Positions 1 through 9,208 of a stretch of 64,000 bases of DNA are shown here, piece after piece. How positions within the stretch are numbered: the first letter of the stretch is position 1; each line of letters starts with the position of its first letter. The position numbers and the translations under genes are program-made. This stretch comes from Pantoea wallisii. Its GTDB lineage: Bacteria; Pseudomonadota; Gammaproteobacteria; Enterobacterales; Enterobacteriaceae. Under the pieces are notes generated by a model, which searched no databases, was not told the origin of the DNA, and saw nothing but the letters and a program-made list of their open reading frames with translations. The DNA is taken from NCBI RefSeq assembly GCF_002095485.1, contig NZ_MLFS01000007.1, positions 47,359-111,358 of the forward strand, in the 5' to 3' direction.

Positions 1-109
1 GGCCGAGATCGCGCAACTGGCTGGCGGCAACGTCGGTCAGGGTATGGTTCAGTTCGCCTTTGGAGTGGGCGAAGGTCTTGCCGCCGTCGATAATTAAAAT
101 CTTGCTCAT
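1..109 (-). CDS. mdaB: MdaB NADPH:quinone reductase, 5' end only
   Basis: Partial gene running off the left edge; the ATG is at 109 on the minus strand. The first 36 residues begin MSKILIIDGGKTFAHSKGEL and follow the N-terminus of E. coli MdaB (modulator of drug activity B), a cytoplasmic FAD-dependent NADPH quinone reductase of the flavodoxin-like fold. The ILIIDG strand and following loop form the start of the cofactor-binding fold. In E. coli mdaB lies in the same chromosomal neighbourhood as parC, plsC and ftsP, which supports the call. The E. coli genes between mdaB and parC (such as qseBC and ygiW) are replaced here by about 6 kb of other genes. Confidence 0.85.
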   Translation of the reverse strand, partial: MSKILIIDGGKTFAHSKGELNHTLTDVAASQLRDLG

Positions 110-272
110 CGGGTAATTGCTCCGTTTCTCATGGTTGCCGCTCACTCTACGCGCGTGCGCGGAGGAGAAAAATGCGTGTTTGATCACAAGACTTTTGCTT
201 ATAGCGCAATAATGCTGCCGGTTATGAAACAATCCGTGCGTAAACCCTCATCAGCACAAAAAAGAAGAAACC

Positions 273-1037
273 ATGAAAATCGTGATCCTGAGTGCATTAC
301 TTCTGGTAACCGGTGCCGCGCAGGCGCAATCCCACCTTGACGACATCCGCGTCAGCAAGACGCTAAAAGTCTGTACCACCGGGGATTACAAACCCTACAG
401 CTTCCTGCGCAGCGACGGTCAGTATGAAGGGCTGGATATCAGCATGGCGCAGTCGCTGGCGGCCAGCCTCGGTGCCCGCGTGCAGTGGGTGCCCACCACA
501 TGGAAAACCCTGAGTGAAGATTTTGTCGCGAAGCAGTGCGACATCGCGCTGGGCGGCGTGTCGGTTACGCTAAAACGTCAGCAGATCGCCTGGTTTGCCC
601 GGCCGCTGGGCGTGGATGGCAAAATCCCGCTGGTGCGCTGCGAAGATAAAGCGAAGTACCAGACGGTAGGTCAAATCAATAAGCCTGCGGTGCGCGTCAT
701 TGAGCCGGCAGGCGGCACCAACGAAGCCTTTGTGCATAGCCATCTGCCGCAGGCAACGCTGCAGCTGGCGGAGAATACCGGCATTTTTCAGCAGCTGGTG
801 GATAAAAAAGCCGATGTGATGATCACCGATGCCTCAGAAGCGCGTTTCCAGCAGCAGCACTATCCATCGCTGTGCGCCATTAATCCGGATAAGCCGATGC
901 AGTATGGTGAGAAGGCCTACATGATCCCGCGTGATGATATGGGCTGGAAGCTGTATGTCGATCAGTGGTTACACCTCAGCACCGCCACTGGCGAATATGC
1001 GCAGATCGCGAAGCAGTGGCTGGGTGTTATCCATTAA
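273..1037 (+). CDS. pheC: PheC-like periplasmic cyclohexadienyl/prephenate dehydratase (solute-binding protein fold)
   Basis: A 254-residue protein with a clear Sec signal peptide (MKIVILSALLLVTGAAQAQ, cleavage near residue 19) and a type II periplasmic binding fold. The blocks TTGDYKPYSF, PAGGTNEAF, TGIFQQLVDKKADVMITDASEAR, LCAINP, EKAYMIPRD and YVDQWLH match what I recall of Pseudomonas aeruginosa PheC. PheC is a periplasmic cyclohexadienyl dehydratase that turns prephenate into phenylpyruvate or arogenate into phenylalanine. Length is as expected. The ATG follows an AAGAAG ribosome site. It is monocistronic, between mdaB (divergent) and a convergent aldolase, with palindromes after its stop. 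An ordinary amino-acid binding protein is the alternative, but the PheC-specific blocks make this less likely. Confidence 0.72.
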   Translation: MKIVILSALLLVTGAAQAQSHLDDIRVSKTLKVCTTGDYKPYSFLRSDGQYEGLDISMAQSLAASLGARVQWVPTTWKTLSEDFVAKQCDIALGGVSVTLKRQQIAWFARPLGVDGKIPLVRCEDKAKYQTVGQINKPAVRVIEPAGGTNEAFVHSHLPQATLQLAENTGIFQQLVDKKADVMITDASEARFQQQHYPSLCAINPDKPMQYGEKAYMIPRDDMGWKLYVDQWLHLSTATGEYAQIAKQWLGVIH

Positions 1038-1057
1038 TTTTACGTGCCGGCCTCGCC

Positions 1058-1106
1058 AGGGTCGCCATCGTGGCGACCCTGCAGGTCACACATTCATGCG
1101 CGCCTG
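1058..1106. repeat. Two palindromic repeats between convergent genes
   Basis: Positions 1058-1080 form a near-perfect palindrome with arms AGGGTCGCCA and TGGCGACCCT. Positions 1082-1106 hold a degenerate partner with the CATTCATG core and CAGG/CCTG ends. Both belong to the REP-like families scattered through the window. The position between the ends of two convergent genes would let them act as a bidirectional transcript end, although no T-run follows. Confidence 0.7.
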
Positions 1107-1125
1107 CCTCTGCGCACTCAAACCA

Positions 1126-1989
1126 TTAACGGTACAAACCCGCTTTCCCCAATCCGCCAAACAGATTCATCTTGTAATGAATCACCGCTTTTGCCGCGTC
1201 AATCGCGTCCGGGTAGATCACATTCGGATCCCACCAGGTCTCGCGCGCCAGGATCTCACGCAGCTTCGCGAAATAGGCATACTTCATATCGCTGGAGATA
1301 TTGATCTTACCCACACCGAGCGTAACCGCCTCAGCAATCTCGGCGTCCGGGTTAGCAGAGCCGCCGTGCAGCACCAGCGGAATATCCACACGTTGTGAGA
1401 TATCCTTCAGAATATGCATCTGCAGCGCCGGCTTCATATTCTTTGGATAGATACCGTGCGCGGTGCCAATGGCTACCGCCAGGGTATCCACGCCGGTGCG
1501 CTGCACAAAATCCTCCGCCTGTGCCGGCTCGGTGTAAATCACTTTACTCACTCCGCCTTCAACCGACGTGCCGGTGTCACCGATGGTGCCGAGTTCGCCC
1601 TCTACCGACACGCCGACAGCATGTGCCAGCTTCACGACCTCTTTCGTCAGCGCCACATTCTCTTCATACGGCAGCAGCGAACCGTCAATCATCACCGACG
1701 TGAAGCCGCACTGAATCGCGCGCAGCACCTGAGCCACCGAAGCGCCGTGATCGAGGTGGATCGTAAAAGGCACCGGGCTTTTTAACGTCCGTTCGCGCAC
1801 ATAGCCAAAAAATTCATCGGTCACAAACTCCAGTTCGCTTGGGTGGATGGAGATGATGGCGGGCGTATTAGTGGCCTCCGCCTCTTCTACCACGGCACGA
1901 ATAAAGCAGCTGTCAGCCACGTTAAAAGCACCAATGGCGAAGCGATGTTCACGGGTAGGCGCCAGCATCTCTTTCATTGAAATCAACAT
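1126..1989 (-). CDS. Class II ketose-bisphosphate aldolase (second of two)
   Basis: A 287-residue zinc-dependent class II aldolase of the FbaA/GatY/KbaY superfamily. Such enzymes split a ketose 1,6-bisphosphate (or its tagatose-type epimer) into dihydroxyacetone phosphate and glyceraldehyde 3-phosphate. Visible active-site residues are D80 and H81 (HLDHG), E132 (GELG), H179 (GTAHGIYP) and H208 (LHGGSA), followed by the phosphate-binding GVGKINISSD segment. The ATG follows GAGGA. It is the last gene of a minus-strand PTS operon and is separated from the preceding aldolase by 156 bases carrying a palindrome. It is only moderately similar to that neighbour, so the pair may act on different epimers. 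The sugar cannot be read from the sequence. Confidence 0.88.
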   Translation of the reverse strand: MLISMKEMLAPTREHRFAIGAFNVADSCFIRAVVEEAEATNTPAIISIHPSELEFVTDEFFGYVRERTLKSPVPFTIHLDHGASVAQVLRAIQCGFTSVMIDGSLLPYEENVALTKEVVKLAHAVGVSVEGELGTIGDTGTSVEGGVSKVIYTEPAQAEDFVQRTGVDTLAVAIGTAHGIYPKNMKPALQMHILKDISQRVDIPLVLHGGSANPDAEIAEAVTLGVGKINISSDMKYAYFAKLREILARETWWDPNVIYPDAIDAAKAVIHYKMNLFGGLGKAGLYR

Positions 1990-2069
1990 GTCTATTTTCC
2001 TCAGGGTGAGTTTTACCAGAGCCGGCGCGTGCCGACCCGATGATGGATAAAAATGTGATAGTCATATGG

Positions 2070-2085
2070 CGCGCATGTATGCGCG
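2070..2085. repeat. Short palindrome with GCAT/ATGC core
   Basis: CGCGCAT-GT-ATGCGCG lies in the 156-base gap between the two aldolase genes. It resembles the CATNNATG-core palindromes elsewhere in the window, but the outer arms are degenerate and there is no GTAG. Confidence 0.5.
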
Positions 2086-2145
2086 TTTTGGGCTTGCCCG
2101 CTGCGCTTCAGCGGCACCTTTAGGGTGTTCGGCTGTGCCCGGCGT

Positions 2146-2997
2146 TCACACTCTGCCTGCCGAACCCGACCAGCTCAGATACTCTGTGACCACTTCGCGG
2201 CAGGCGGACTCCATGAGCCCAAGCAGATCGGCCAGCTCCGCGTGTGGATGCTGTTTTAACGCCTGGTGCATTGCGTGCTTGCCGGCCTCAAACACCGCTG
2301 CTCCAACGTTGATCTTGGCGACGCCAAACTCACTGACGCGGCGAATATCCCCGGCGGGCGTACCGGAACCACCGTGCAGCGCCAGCGGTCGGGTAGAGAC
2401 AGCATGTAGCGCCTGTAAACGCTGAAAGTCGATCTTTGGCTTTACGCCCGGCGGATAGATCCCGTGCGCGGTGCCCACGGAGATCGCCAGCAGATCGATA
2501 TGGGTCTGCTCGATAAACGGCAGCACATCGGCCACCTGTGTCATCTTCACGGAGGCATCCGCCAGTTCATATGTCGGCGCATCGGCGATATGCCCAAGCT
2601 CGCCTTCAACGCACACGCCAGCGGTATGCGCCATCTTTACCACTGCCGCAGTCTGGCGGATGTTCTCTGCCAGCGGCTCAGCCGAGGCATCAATCATCAA
2701 ACCGGTAAAGCCGGCGCGAAACGCCTGACCAATCAGCGGAAAAGCTTTACCGTGGTCGAGCGCCAGCGCAACCGGCACGGCGGCGCTGGCTGCCAGGGCC
2801 TGCACCAGCGGCACCGCCACCACAGGAGGAAAGTGCGTAGTGTGGCCCTGATAGACATTGAGAATCAGCGGCGCACGCTGCTGTTCGGCAGCCTGAATCG
2901 CGGCGCGAGCGGTTTCAAGATTGAAGCAGTTGATCGCCAGCACCGCGTATCTCTGCCGGAAAGCGGCCTGAATCAGGTCGTTCATCATGGCAAACAT
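2146..2997 (-). CDS. Class II ketose-bisphosphate aldolase (first of two)
   Basis: A 283-residue class II aldolase with D81 and H82 (ALDHGKAF), E133 (GELGHI), H179 (GTAHGIYP), H208 (LHGGSG) and a GVAKINVG phosphate-binding segment, so all expected zinc and catalytic residues are present. The ATG at 2997 follows AAGGAG at 5-base spacing and lies 9 bases after the EIIC stop, so it is translated from the PTS operon. The likely role is cleavage of the phosphorylated sugar delivered by the adjacent EIIABC, probably after a second phosphorylation for which no kinase is visible nearby. The substrate (fructose-, tagatose- or sorbose-type) is not determinable. Confidence 0.88.
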   Translation of the reverse strand: MFAMMNDLIQAAFRQRYAVLAINCFNLETARAAIQAAEQQRAPLILNVYQGHTTHFPPVVAVPLVQALAASAAVPVALALDHGKAFPLIGQAFRAGFTGLMIDASAEPLAENIRQTAAVVKMAHTAGVCVEGELGHIADAPTYELADASVKMTQVADVLPFIEQTHIDLLAISVGTAHGIYPPGVKPKIDFQRLQALHAVSTRPLALHGGSGTPAGDIRRVSEFGVAKINVGAAVFEAGKHAMHQALKQHPHAELADLLGLMESACREVVTEYLSWSGSAGRV

Positions 2998-3006
2998 GGT
3001 GGCTCC

Positions 3007-4098
3007 TTATTCCAGAGTGAATGTAATCTCTTCATCGCGGACGCCCGGGGCCTCCACATCATCAAACTCTTCATCCGCCTGGGTGACAGGCTTTTTGATC
3101 AGTGAGAGCATCACGCCGCACACCACGGTACCAATACCGAGTGCCAGGCAGAACATCAGCGGTTTAGTGAACAGCGGCACCACGAACATGCCTCCGTGCG
3201 GCACTGGCGCTTCCACGCCCCACACCATGATTAGCCCGCCGGCAATCGCAGAGGCCACCACGCAGCTGGCAACCACACGCAGCAGATCCCGTGCCGCAAT
3301 CGGAATAACACCTTCGGTGATCATGCAGATCCCCATCGGGAAGGCCGCTTTTAGCGCCTCTTTCTCCGCTTTGGTGTACTTATGCCGCGTCAGCAGAAAC
3401 GAGAGCGTGATACCAAAGGGTGGAATCATGGATCCGACAAACTTCACCGCTTCCGGTCCGTAGATGCCATCCACCAGCATGCCATCGGCGAACAGCGACA
3501 TGGTCTTATTGATCGGCCCGCCGAAATCGAAGGTCGCCATCGCGCCAAGAATGGCGCCCATCACGAACTTCGAGCCGCCCTGCATCGATTCCAGCAGATG
3601 GATCAGCGCCTGCTGCAGCCAGGCAATCGGCTGGCCTATCAAGGTCATCATCAGTAAACCGGCGATAATGGTGCTCAATACCGGCAGTACCATAATCGGC
3701 ATTAGTCCCTGCATGGAGTGCGGTAGCTTAATGGTGCGACGCAGCACCACCACGGTGTAGCCCACCAGAAAACCGCCCAGCATGCCGCCGATAAAGCCGG
3801 TGCCAATCTGTCCACAGATAAAGCCTACGATCAGCCCTGGCGCAAAGCCGGGGCGATCGGCAATCGAGTAAGCAATTGCCGCGCTGATTAGCGGCACAAT
3901 CAGCCCCATGCCCCAGCCACCAATCTGGTTAAGCATCCAGGCGAGCGTACCGGGATGTTTACCCACATCCGGCCCGCCAAGCACCTGACCAAGCGCAATG
4001 CAGATCCCGGCGGCGACAATCAAGGGGATCATCCATGAGATACCGGTAAGCAGGTGGCCTTTGATCTCCTGGCCGTACTGACGTTTACGATCGTTCAT
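3007..4098 (-). CDS. PTS fructose-type EIIC permease
   Basis: A 363-residue integral membrane protein of the fructose PTS EIIC family. It has about nine to ten hydrophobic segments and family blocks such as HLLTGISWMIPLIVAAGI at the N-terminus, DRPGFAPGLIVGFICGQIGTGFIGGMLGG in the first half and DFGGPINK near residue 215. It moves the sugar across the inner membrane while EIIB phosphorylates it. Start ATG at 4098, 11 bases after the EIIB stop. The C-terminal tail is acidic and soluble. Separate EIIA, EIIB and EIIC genes resemble E. coli frw/frv-type accessory systems rather than the fused FruA. Confidence 0.88.
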   Translation of the reverse strand: MNDRKRQYGQEIKGHLLTGISWMIPLIVAAGICIALGQVLGGPDVGKHPGTLAWMLNQIGGWGMGLIVPLISAAIAYSIADRPGFAPGLIVGFICGQIGTGFIGGMLGGFLVGYTVVVLRRTIKLPHSMQGLMPIMVLPVLSTIIAGLLMMTLIGQPIAWLQQALIHLLESMQGGSKFVMGAILGAMATFDFGGPINKTMSLFADGMLVDGIYGPEAVKFVGSMIPPFGITLSFLLTRHKYTKAEKEALKAAFPMGICMITEGVIPIAARDLLRVVASCVVASAIAGGLIMVWGVEAPVPHGGMFVVPLFTKPLMFCLALGIGTVVCGVMLSLIKKPVTQADEEFDDVEAPGVRDEEITFTLE

Positions 4099-4109
4099 GA
4101 TGGATCTCC

Positions 4110-4424
4110 TCAGGCGCGCGCCAGTGAATCCGCCACTTTTTCGAGGAATTTCACCGGTGATTTGATCACCACTTCGGTTTTCACTCGCACAATGGGTTTG
4201 CCCTGAAAGCGCTCTTCACCCTTAATCTTCACGTCAACAGCGAGGATCACCACATCAGCCGCTTCAATCTCCTCCCGCGTCAGCGGCGTCTCCGTGCCGA
4301 TGGTGCCCTGGGTTTCAACATGGATGGTGTGCCCCAGCGCATGCGCCCCTTTAATCAGTTTCTCGCGCGCAATATAGGTATGCGCGATGCCTGCGGTGCA
4401 GGCCGCTACACAGACGATATTCAT
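4110..4424 (-). CDS. PTS fructose-type EIIB
   Basis: A 104-residue cytoplasmic phosphocarrier. The phosphocysteine loop is CTAGIAHTYIA with Cys9 as the acceptor, a variant of the usual CPTGIAHT of fructose-type EIIB. The phosphoryl group passes from EIIA to this cysteine and then to the sugar bound by EIIC. Length fits a stand-alone EIIB. It sits between EIIA and EIIC with 11-16 base gaps and belongs to the same operon. Confidence 0.9.
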   Translation of the reverse strand: MNIVCVAACTAGIAHTYIAREKLIKGAHALGHTIHVETQGTIGTETPLTREEIEAADVVILAVDVKIKGEERFQGKPIVRVKTEVVIKSPVKFLEKVADSLARA

Positions 4425-4440
4425 AAGTCACCTCAGTGGG

Positions 4441-4911
4441 TTAACAGAGATCGGTTTCGGCGTACTGACTAAACAGCCGGATGATATTGCCAGGGTCATT
4501 TTCCGCCAGCAGTTGGGCTATCACCTCATCATCGGCCAGCGCGCTGGCCACCTGCGACAACAGGCGAATATGGGTGGTGTTCTGATCTTCCAGCCGCACG
4601 GCAAACAGGATGATGCAGCGCACCTGGCTGCCATCCAGCGTTTCCCAGGGGATATCCTGCCGGGTACGACCGATGGCCAGGGTGGTTTGCTGCACGGCGG
4701 CGGATTTCCCATGCGGAATCGCGATATGGTTCTCAAAGCCGGTGGAGCCTTCGGCCTCGCGCAGCCAGACATCCTCAATAAAAGCGGCACGGTCGCTAAT
4801 AGCCCCATCGTGAAAGAGCAGGTCAGTCAGTTCGTTGATCGCCTCCTCTTTACTGGTGGCGTTCAGCGCCAGGTTAACGCGGCGTGGCGTCAGAATGCGG
4901 GAAATATCCAT
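4441..4911 (-). CDS. PTS fructose/mannitol-type EIIA
   Basis: A 156-residue EIIA of the fructose/mannitol (PTS_EIIA_2) family. The phospho-accepting histidine is H67 in IPHGK. I take the ATG at 4911 rather than the TTG two codons upstream because GAGG lies seven bases before it. It accepts phosphate from HPr and passes it to the adjacent EIIB, and probably also to the PRDs of the upstream regulator. It starts 17 bases after the regulator stop, which supports co-transcription. Confidence 0.9.
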   Translation of the reverse strand: MDISRILTPRRVNLALNATSKEEAINELTDLLFHDGAISDRAAFIEDVWLREAEGSTGFENHIAIPHGKSAAVQQTTLAIGRTRQDIPWETLDGSQVRCIILFAVRLEDQNTTHIRLLSQVASALADDEVIAQLLAENDPGNIIRLFSQYAETDLC

Positions 4912-4928
4912 CGTCAATCCTCATTCAA

Positions 4929-6491
4929 TTAATGGGCGGCCAGCGCGCAGGGCGCACCGTCGGGCAACTGGCGTCCAATCATGGCGTCGGTTACCCGCCG
5001 GATATCGTCATCGTTAAAAAATGCACTGACATACACAGCCGGAGTGGCACCGGCATCAAGATGAATGGTGGTGATCACCAAATCCACGGGATGGCTCTGA
5101 CAAAACGCGGCATGATTACTGGCCGATACCACGCCGGCAATCTCCCAATCCGGAAAAGCGCGCAGAATACGGCTCTTTAACAGGTGCGAAGTGCCCACGC
5201 CGCTGGAGCACACCACCAGAATGCGTTTATGGGCAATTTGCCGCTCCAGCGCCGCCTGAAAATGCACGCACAAATAACCAATTTCATCTTCCGCCACCGG
5301 TGAAAGCGCATAGGCACGCGCGGTTAATTGCATGGCCTGTTGCGTAAGCGAAAATATCTCCTGCATATCCTGCTTAATATCCTCCAGCAGAGGATTACGG
5401 ATATGAATATGGTATTTGAGCCGGTTTAATAATGGCTTTATATGCACGAGTAATCCGTCAAATAACAGGCGATCCTGAATTAAATCCTGTTGAATAAATG
5501 CCGAGAAGCGATCGATTAATTCACAGGTTATTTTAACGGACTCAGCGGTTGAAAATTGGCTATGCGCAGGCACCTGATCGCCGCGCTCTTCGACGACAAT
5601 GCCGGATGAGACGATATATTGATAAATAAAGCCGACCTCATCCGCCGGCAGTGCGCGGCCGATACGCTGCTCGATGCGTGCCACCATCTGCTGAGCAATA
5701 GCCAGCGTGCGCTGATCAAGATCCTGCATGCTGGTCTGTGTAGCCAGCGCCAGCGCGTTGCCCTGCGCCATCCGGTGCATCATGATCAGAATATGGGTGC
5801 AAAGATTGAGGTACCAGGCATCGCCCAGCGGGTAACTCAGCTGCTGCTCCATCTGCTGCAGCAGCGCCTGCACAAAAGCCACATCCTCATCGCCAAAATA
5901 GTGCACCAGCGCCTGCTGGCTGCCCGGATCGAGCCGCGGCAACAGCGGCGTACCGGCAACGTTTTGCTGCATCACATCGTTAATTAATGACACCATCGCC
6001 TGACGGAGCGTCTGTTCGTTACCCTCAATGTGCGTGCCGCCCGGACCGCGCTGCAGCGTTAAACCCAGCGGCTGCAGCCACTCTTCAATCACTTTCAGAT
6101 CATTTACGATGGAAGCGTGGCTGATAAAGTAGCGCTCTGACAGCTTGCTGATCGACGTTACGCGCGGCGCTTCGCTCAGCAGCTGCGAGGCGATTTTAAT
6201 CCGGCGGCTATTGTGGCTCAGCGCGTCTGAGCCTGACTCCTCGCTGTTGAGCTGCTGCTCCAGCTGCCAGCGCTGCTGAATATCGTCAGCCCGTAACCCT
6301 ACGCCGCGCCCCGGAACGCGCTCCAGCTGCAGCGTCCAGTTGCTGAGCCAGCTCTCCAGCCCCTGTAAATCGCGCTGGATGGTTTTCTCTGAAACGCCCA
6401 GCAGCAAGGCTAACTGACGGGTTGGCTGCGGAGCGGCCTGTTGTAACAGCAGTTTCACTAATCGGTGTTGTCGCGAAGTCAGTATTTGCAT
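4929..6491 (-). CDS. PRD-containing PTS transcription regulator (BglG/MtlR-like activator)
   Basis: A 520-residue regulator. Residues 1-60 form a first HTH (TRQLALLLGVSEKTIQRDL) and about 100-135 a second (SISKLSERYFISHASIVNDL). Two PTS regulation domains follow (about 190-400), then an EIIB-like domain with VCSSGVGTSHLL near residue 425. No C-terminal EIIA domain is present, so it is shorter than MtlR or LicR. Paired DNA-binding HTHs favour a transcription activator over an RNA-binding antiterminator. Phosphorylation on PRD histidines and the EIIB cysteine by the neighbouring PTS would report sugar availability. ATG at 6491 after AGGG; first gene of the operon. Confidence 0.88.
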   Translation of the reverse strand: MQILTSRQHRLVKLLLQQAAPQPTRQLALLLGVSEKTIQRDLQGLESWLSNWTLQLERVPGRGVGLRADDIQQRWQLEQQLNSEESGSDALSHNSRRIKIASQLLSEAPRVTSISKLSERYFISHASIVNDLKVIEEWLQPLGLTLQRGPGGTHIEGNEQTLRQAMVSLINDVMQQNVAGTPLLPRLDPGSQQALVHYFGDEDVAFVQALLQQMEQQLSYPLGDAWYLNLCTHILIMMHRMAQGNALALATQTSMQDLDQRTLAIAQQMVARIEQRIGRALPADEVGFIYQYIVSSGIVVEERGDQVPAHSQFSTAESVKITCELIDRFSAFIQQDLIQDRLLFDGLLVHIKPLLNRLKYHIHIRNPLLEDIKQDMQEIFSLTQQAMQLTARAYALSPVAEDEIGYLCVHFQAALERQIAHKRILVVCSSGVGTSHLLKSRILRAFPDWEIAGVVSASNHAAFCQSHPVDLVITTIHLDAGATPAVYVSAFFNDDDIRRVTDAMIGRQLPDGAPCALAAH

Positions 6492-6898
6492 GCGGTCACC
6501 CTTTATTTGGCAAAGGTATTTTTATTTAATTCTCGTGCTTACTCTCCGTGCCAGAAATCAGGAACTAAAAAAGATGCGTCTTATGGAGTATGAATTTAGG
6601 AAAGGAAGGCGGAAGCAACAATACTAAATGTTGTCCATGCGCCAGGACATCATTAATACGCTGGCGGAAAGAGAGAATTAAATGCGATTTCGCTCACAGC
6701 CTGACATGCAAATAAATTGTGATGTTGCTCCCATTCCGTTTTATTTTTCTAAGCCATATCACGTTATTTAACGCCGGACGCTTCTCAGGTTTACTCTCGG
6801 CTTCCCTGTGACTAAATCCTGCGGATAAGGTACTATCCTCGCCAAATGAGCGCCGGATGACCCGCCGTTGCGGGCCACGAAGTGAGGATGCAAGCTTA
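6492..6898. other. Divergent promoter region between the PTS operon and parC
   Basis: 407 bases without a gene. It carries the presumed promoters of the leftward PTS operon and rightward parC, two CRP-like sites (listed separately), and an imperfect inverted repeat near 6638-6664 (CGCCAG facing CTGGCG). No convincing open reading frame or RNA gene was seen. Confidence 0.6.
6683..6733. promoter_or_regulatory. Two CRP-like binding sites
   Basis: 6683-6698 reads TGCGA-N6-TCACA and 6718-6733 reads TGTGA-N6-TCCCA. Each matches nine of the ten core positions of the CRP palindrome. Their starts are 35 bases apart, about 190 and 230 bases upstream of the PRD regulator start. Catabolite control of a sugar PTS operon is the expected use. 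Inferred from sequence only. Confidence 0.55.
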
Positions 6899-9169
6899 AT
6901 GAGCGAATTGACGCAGGATGGTGCAGAGCGTCTTGCCCTGCACAAGTTTACCGAAAAAGCGTACCTGGATTACTCCATGTACGTGATCATGGACCGCGCA
7001 CTGCCGTACATCGGCGACGGTCTTAAGCCGGTGCAGCGTCGCATTATTTATGCGATGTCAGAGCTTGGCCTTAGCGCCAGCGCAAAATTCAAGAAATCAG
7101 CGCGTACCGTCGGTGACGTGCTGGGTAAATACCACCCGCACGGTGACAGCGCCTGCTATGAGGCGATGGTGCTGATGGCGCAGCCGTTCTCCTACCGCTA
7201 TCCGCTGGTGGATGGCCAGGGTAACTGGGGCGCACCGGACGATCCCAAATCCTTCGCCGCGATGCGTTATACCGAATCGCGCCTGTCTAAATATGCGGAA
7301 GTGCTGCTGGCTGAACTGGGCCAGGGCACAGCGGATTTCATCCCCAATTTCGACGGCACGCTGCAGGAGCCCAAAATGTTGCCGGCGCGCCTGCCGAACA
7401 TCCTGCTGAACGGGACCACCGGTATTGCCGTGGGGATGGCGACGGATATTCCGCCGCACAACCTGCGTGAAGTGGCGCAAGCGGCGATCAAGCTGATTGA
7501 GAAGCCGAACACCACGCTGGATGAACTGCTGGAGATCGTACAGGGGCCGGATTTCCCGACCGAAGCGGAGATCATCACACCGCGCGACGAGATCCGTAAA
7601 ATCTACCAGAACGGCAGAGGATCGATCCGCCAGCGCGCCGTATGGAAGAGAGAAGAGGGCGAAGTGGTGATCACCGCGCTGCCGCACCAGGTTTCCGGTG
7701 CGCGCGTACTGGAGCAGATCGCCGCGCAGATGCGCAATAAAAAGCTGCCGATGGTGGAGGATCTGCGTGATGAGTCAGATCACGAGAACCCAACCCGGCT
7801 GGTGATTGTGCCGCGTTCAAACCGGGTCGATCTGGATCAGGTGATGAACCACCTGTTCGCCACGACCGATCTGGAAAAGAGCTATCGCGTTAACCTGAAT
7901 ATGATCGGGCTGGATAACCGTCCGGCGGTGAAGAACCTGCTGGAGATCCTGTCTGAATGGCTGGTCTACCGTCGCGATACCGTGACGCGCCGCCTCAATT
8001 ACCGTCTGGATCGCGTGCTGCGTCGCCTGCATATCCTGGAAGGTCTGCTGGTGGCGTTCCTCAATATTGATGATGTTATTCATATCATCCGTAGCGAGGA
8101 TGAACCGAAGCCGGTGCTGATGTCGCGCTTCGACATCAGCGAAACCCAGGCCGAAGCGATTCTGGAGCTGAAGCTGCGCCATCTCGCCAAACTGGAAGAG
8201 ATGAAGATTCGCGGCGAGCAGGCGGAGCTGGAGAAAGAGCGCGACCAGCTTCAGGCCACGCTTGCGTCTGAGCGCAAGATGAGCAACCTGCTGAAGAAAG
8301 AGCTGCAGGCCGATAGCCAGACCTACGGTGACGATCGCCGTTCGCCACTGCACGAGCGCGAAGAGGCCAAAGCGCTGAGCGAAAACGAGCTGGTGAGTGC
8401 GGAGCCGGTCACTATCGTGCTGTCGCAGATGGGCTGGGTGCGCAGCGCCAAAGGCCACGATATCGATCCAACCGGCCTGAGCTACAAAGCGGGTGACAGC
8501 TACCGTGCGGCGGCGCGCGGCAAGAGCAATCAGCCGGTGGCATTTATCGACTCCACCGGGCGCAGCTACACGCTGGATCCTACGTCGCTGCCGTCCGCAC
8601 GCGGCCAGGGCGAGCCGCTCACCGGCAAGCTGACGCCACCGCCGGGCGCGGTGATGGAGCAGGTGCTGATGGAAGCGGACGATCAGAAGCTGCTGATGGC
8701 CTCTGATGCCGGTTACGGCTTTATCTGTACCTTTGCCGATCTGGTGTCGCGCAATCGTGCCGGTAAAGCGCTGCTGACGCTGCCGGAGAACGCCAAAGTG
8801 ATGACGCCGCTGGCGGTGCACTCGGGCGACGACATGCTGCTGGCCATTACGCAGGCCGGCCGCATGCTGATGTTCCCGGTGGCCGATCTGCCGCAGATGT
8901 CCAAAGGTAAAGGCAACAAGATTATCTCGATTCCGTCCGCTGATGCGGCAGCCGGCGTTGATAAACTGCAGTGGCTGCTGATTCTGCCGCCGGGCAGTGC
9001 TATCACCCTGTACGTTGGCAAGCGCAAACTGATTATGCGCGATGAGGATCTGCAAAAAGTCCGTGCCGAGCGTGGCCGTCGCGGTAGCGTGTCACGCGGT
9101 CTGCAACGCATCGACAGCGTAGAAGTGAATGCGCCCGCACGACCGAAAGCGGATACCAGCGAAGAATAA
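6899..9169 (+). CDS. parC: Topoisomerase IV subunit A
   Basis: A 756-residue protein that closely follows E. coli ParC (752 residues), the DNA-cleaving subunit of topoisomerase IV that unlinks daughter chromosomes with ParE. The quinolone-resistance region [13 protein letters not shown] is wild type: the equivalents of S80 and E84 are S84 and E88, with four extra N-terminal residues here. The catalytic tyrosine lies in [10 protein letters not shown]. The C-terminal half is a beta-pinwheel. I start at 6899 (MSELTQDG) rather than an in-frame ATG 14 codons earlier because this matches the family N-terminus. plsC follows after 39 bases, as in E. coli. Confidence 0.97.
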   Translation: MSELTQDGAERLALHKFTEKAYLDYSMYVIMDRALPYIGDGLKPVQRRIIYAMSELGLSASAKFKKSARTVGDVLGKYHPHGDSACYEAMVLMAQPFSYRYPLVDGQGNWGAPDDPKSFAAMRYTESRLSKYAEVLLAELGQGTADFIPNFDGTLQEPKMLPARLPNILLNGTTGIAVGMATDIPPHNLREVAQAAIKLIEKPNTTLDELLEIVQGPDFPTEAEIITPRDEIRKIYQNGRGSIRQRAVWKREEGEVVITALPHQVSGARVLEQIAAQMRNKKLPMVEDLRDESDHENPTRLVIVPRSNRVDLDQVMNHLFATTDLEKSYRVNLNMIGLDNRPAVKNLLEILSEWLVYRRDTVTRRLNYRLDRVLRRLHILEGLLVAFLNIDDVIHIIRSEDEPKPVLMSRFDISETQAEAILELKLRHLAKLEEMKIRGEQAELEKERDQLQATLASERKMSNLLKKELQADSQTYGDDRRSPLHEREEAKALSENELVSAEPVTIVLSQMGWVRSAKGHDIDPTGLSYKAGDSYRAAARGKSNQPVAFIDSTGRSYTLDPTSLPSARGQGEPLTGKLTPPPGAVMEQVLMEADDQKLLMASDAGYGFICTFADLVSRNRAGKALLTLPENAKVMTPLAVHSGDDMLLAITQAGRMLMFPVADLPQMSKGKGNKIISIPSADAAAGVDKLQWLLILPPGSAITLYVGKRKLIMRDEDLQKVRAERGRRGSVSRGLQRIDSVEVNAPARPKADTSEE

Positions 9170-9208
9170 CGTCATAACAGGCAAAGGAATGCCTTATCTG
9201 AGGAAGCT

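Noticed and set aside
7817..9055. 412-codon open frame on the minus strand, antisense to parC
   Set aside because: It is rich in H, R and Q, lies wholly inside the conserved parC gene and has no ribosome site; a GC-driven shadow frame.
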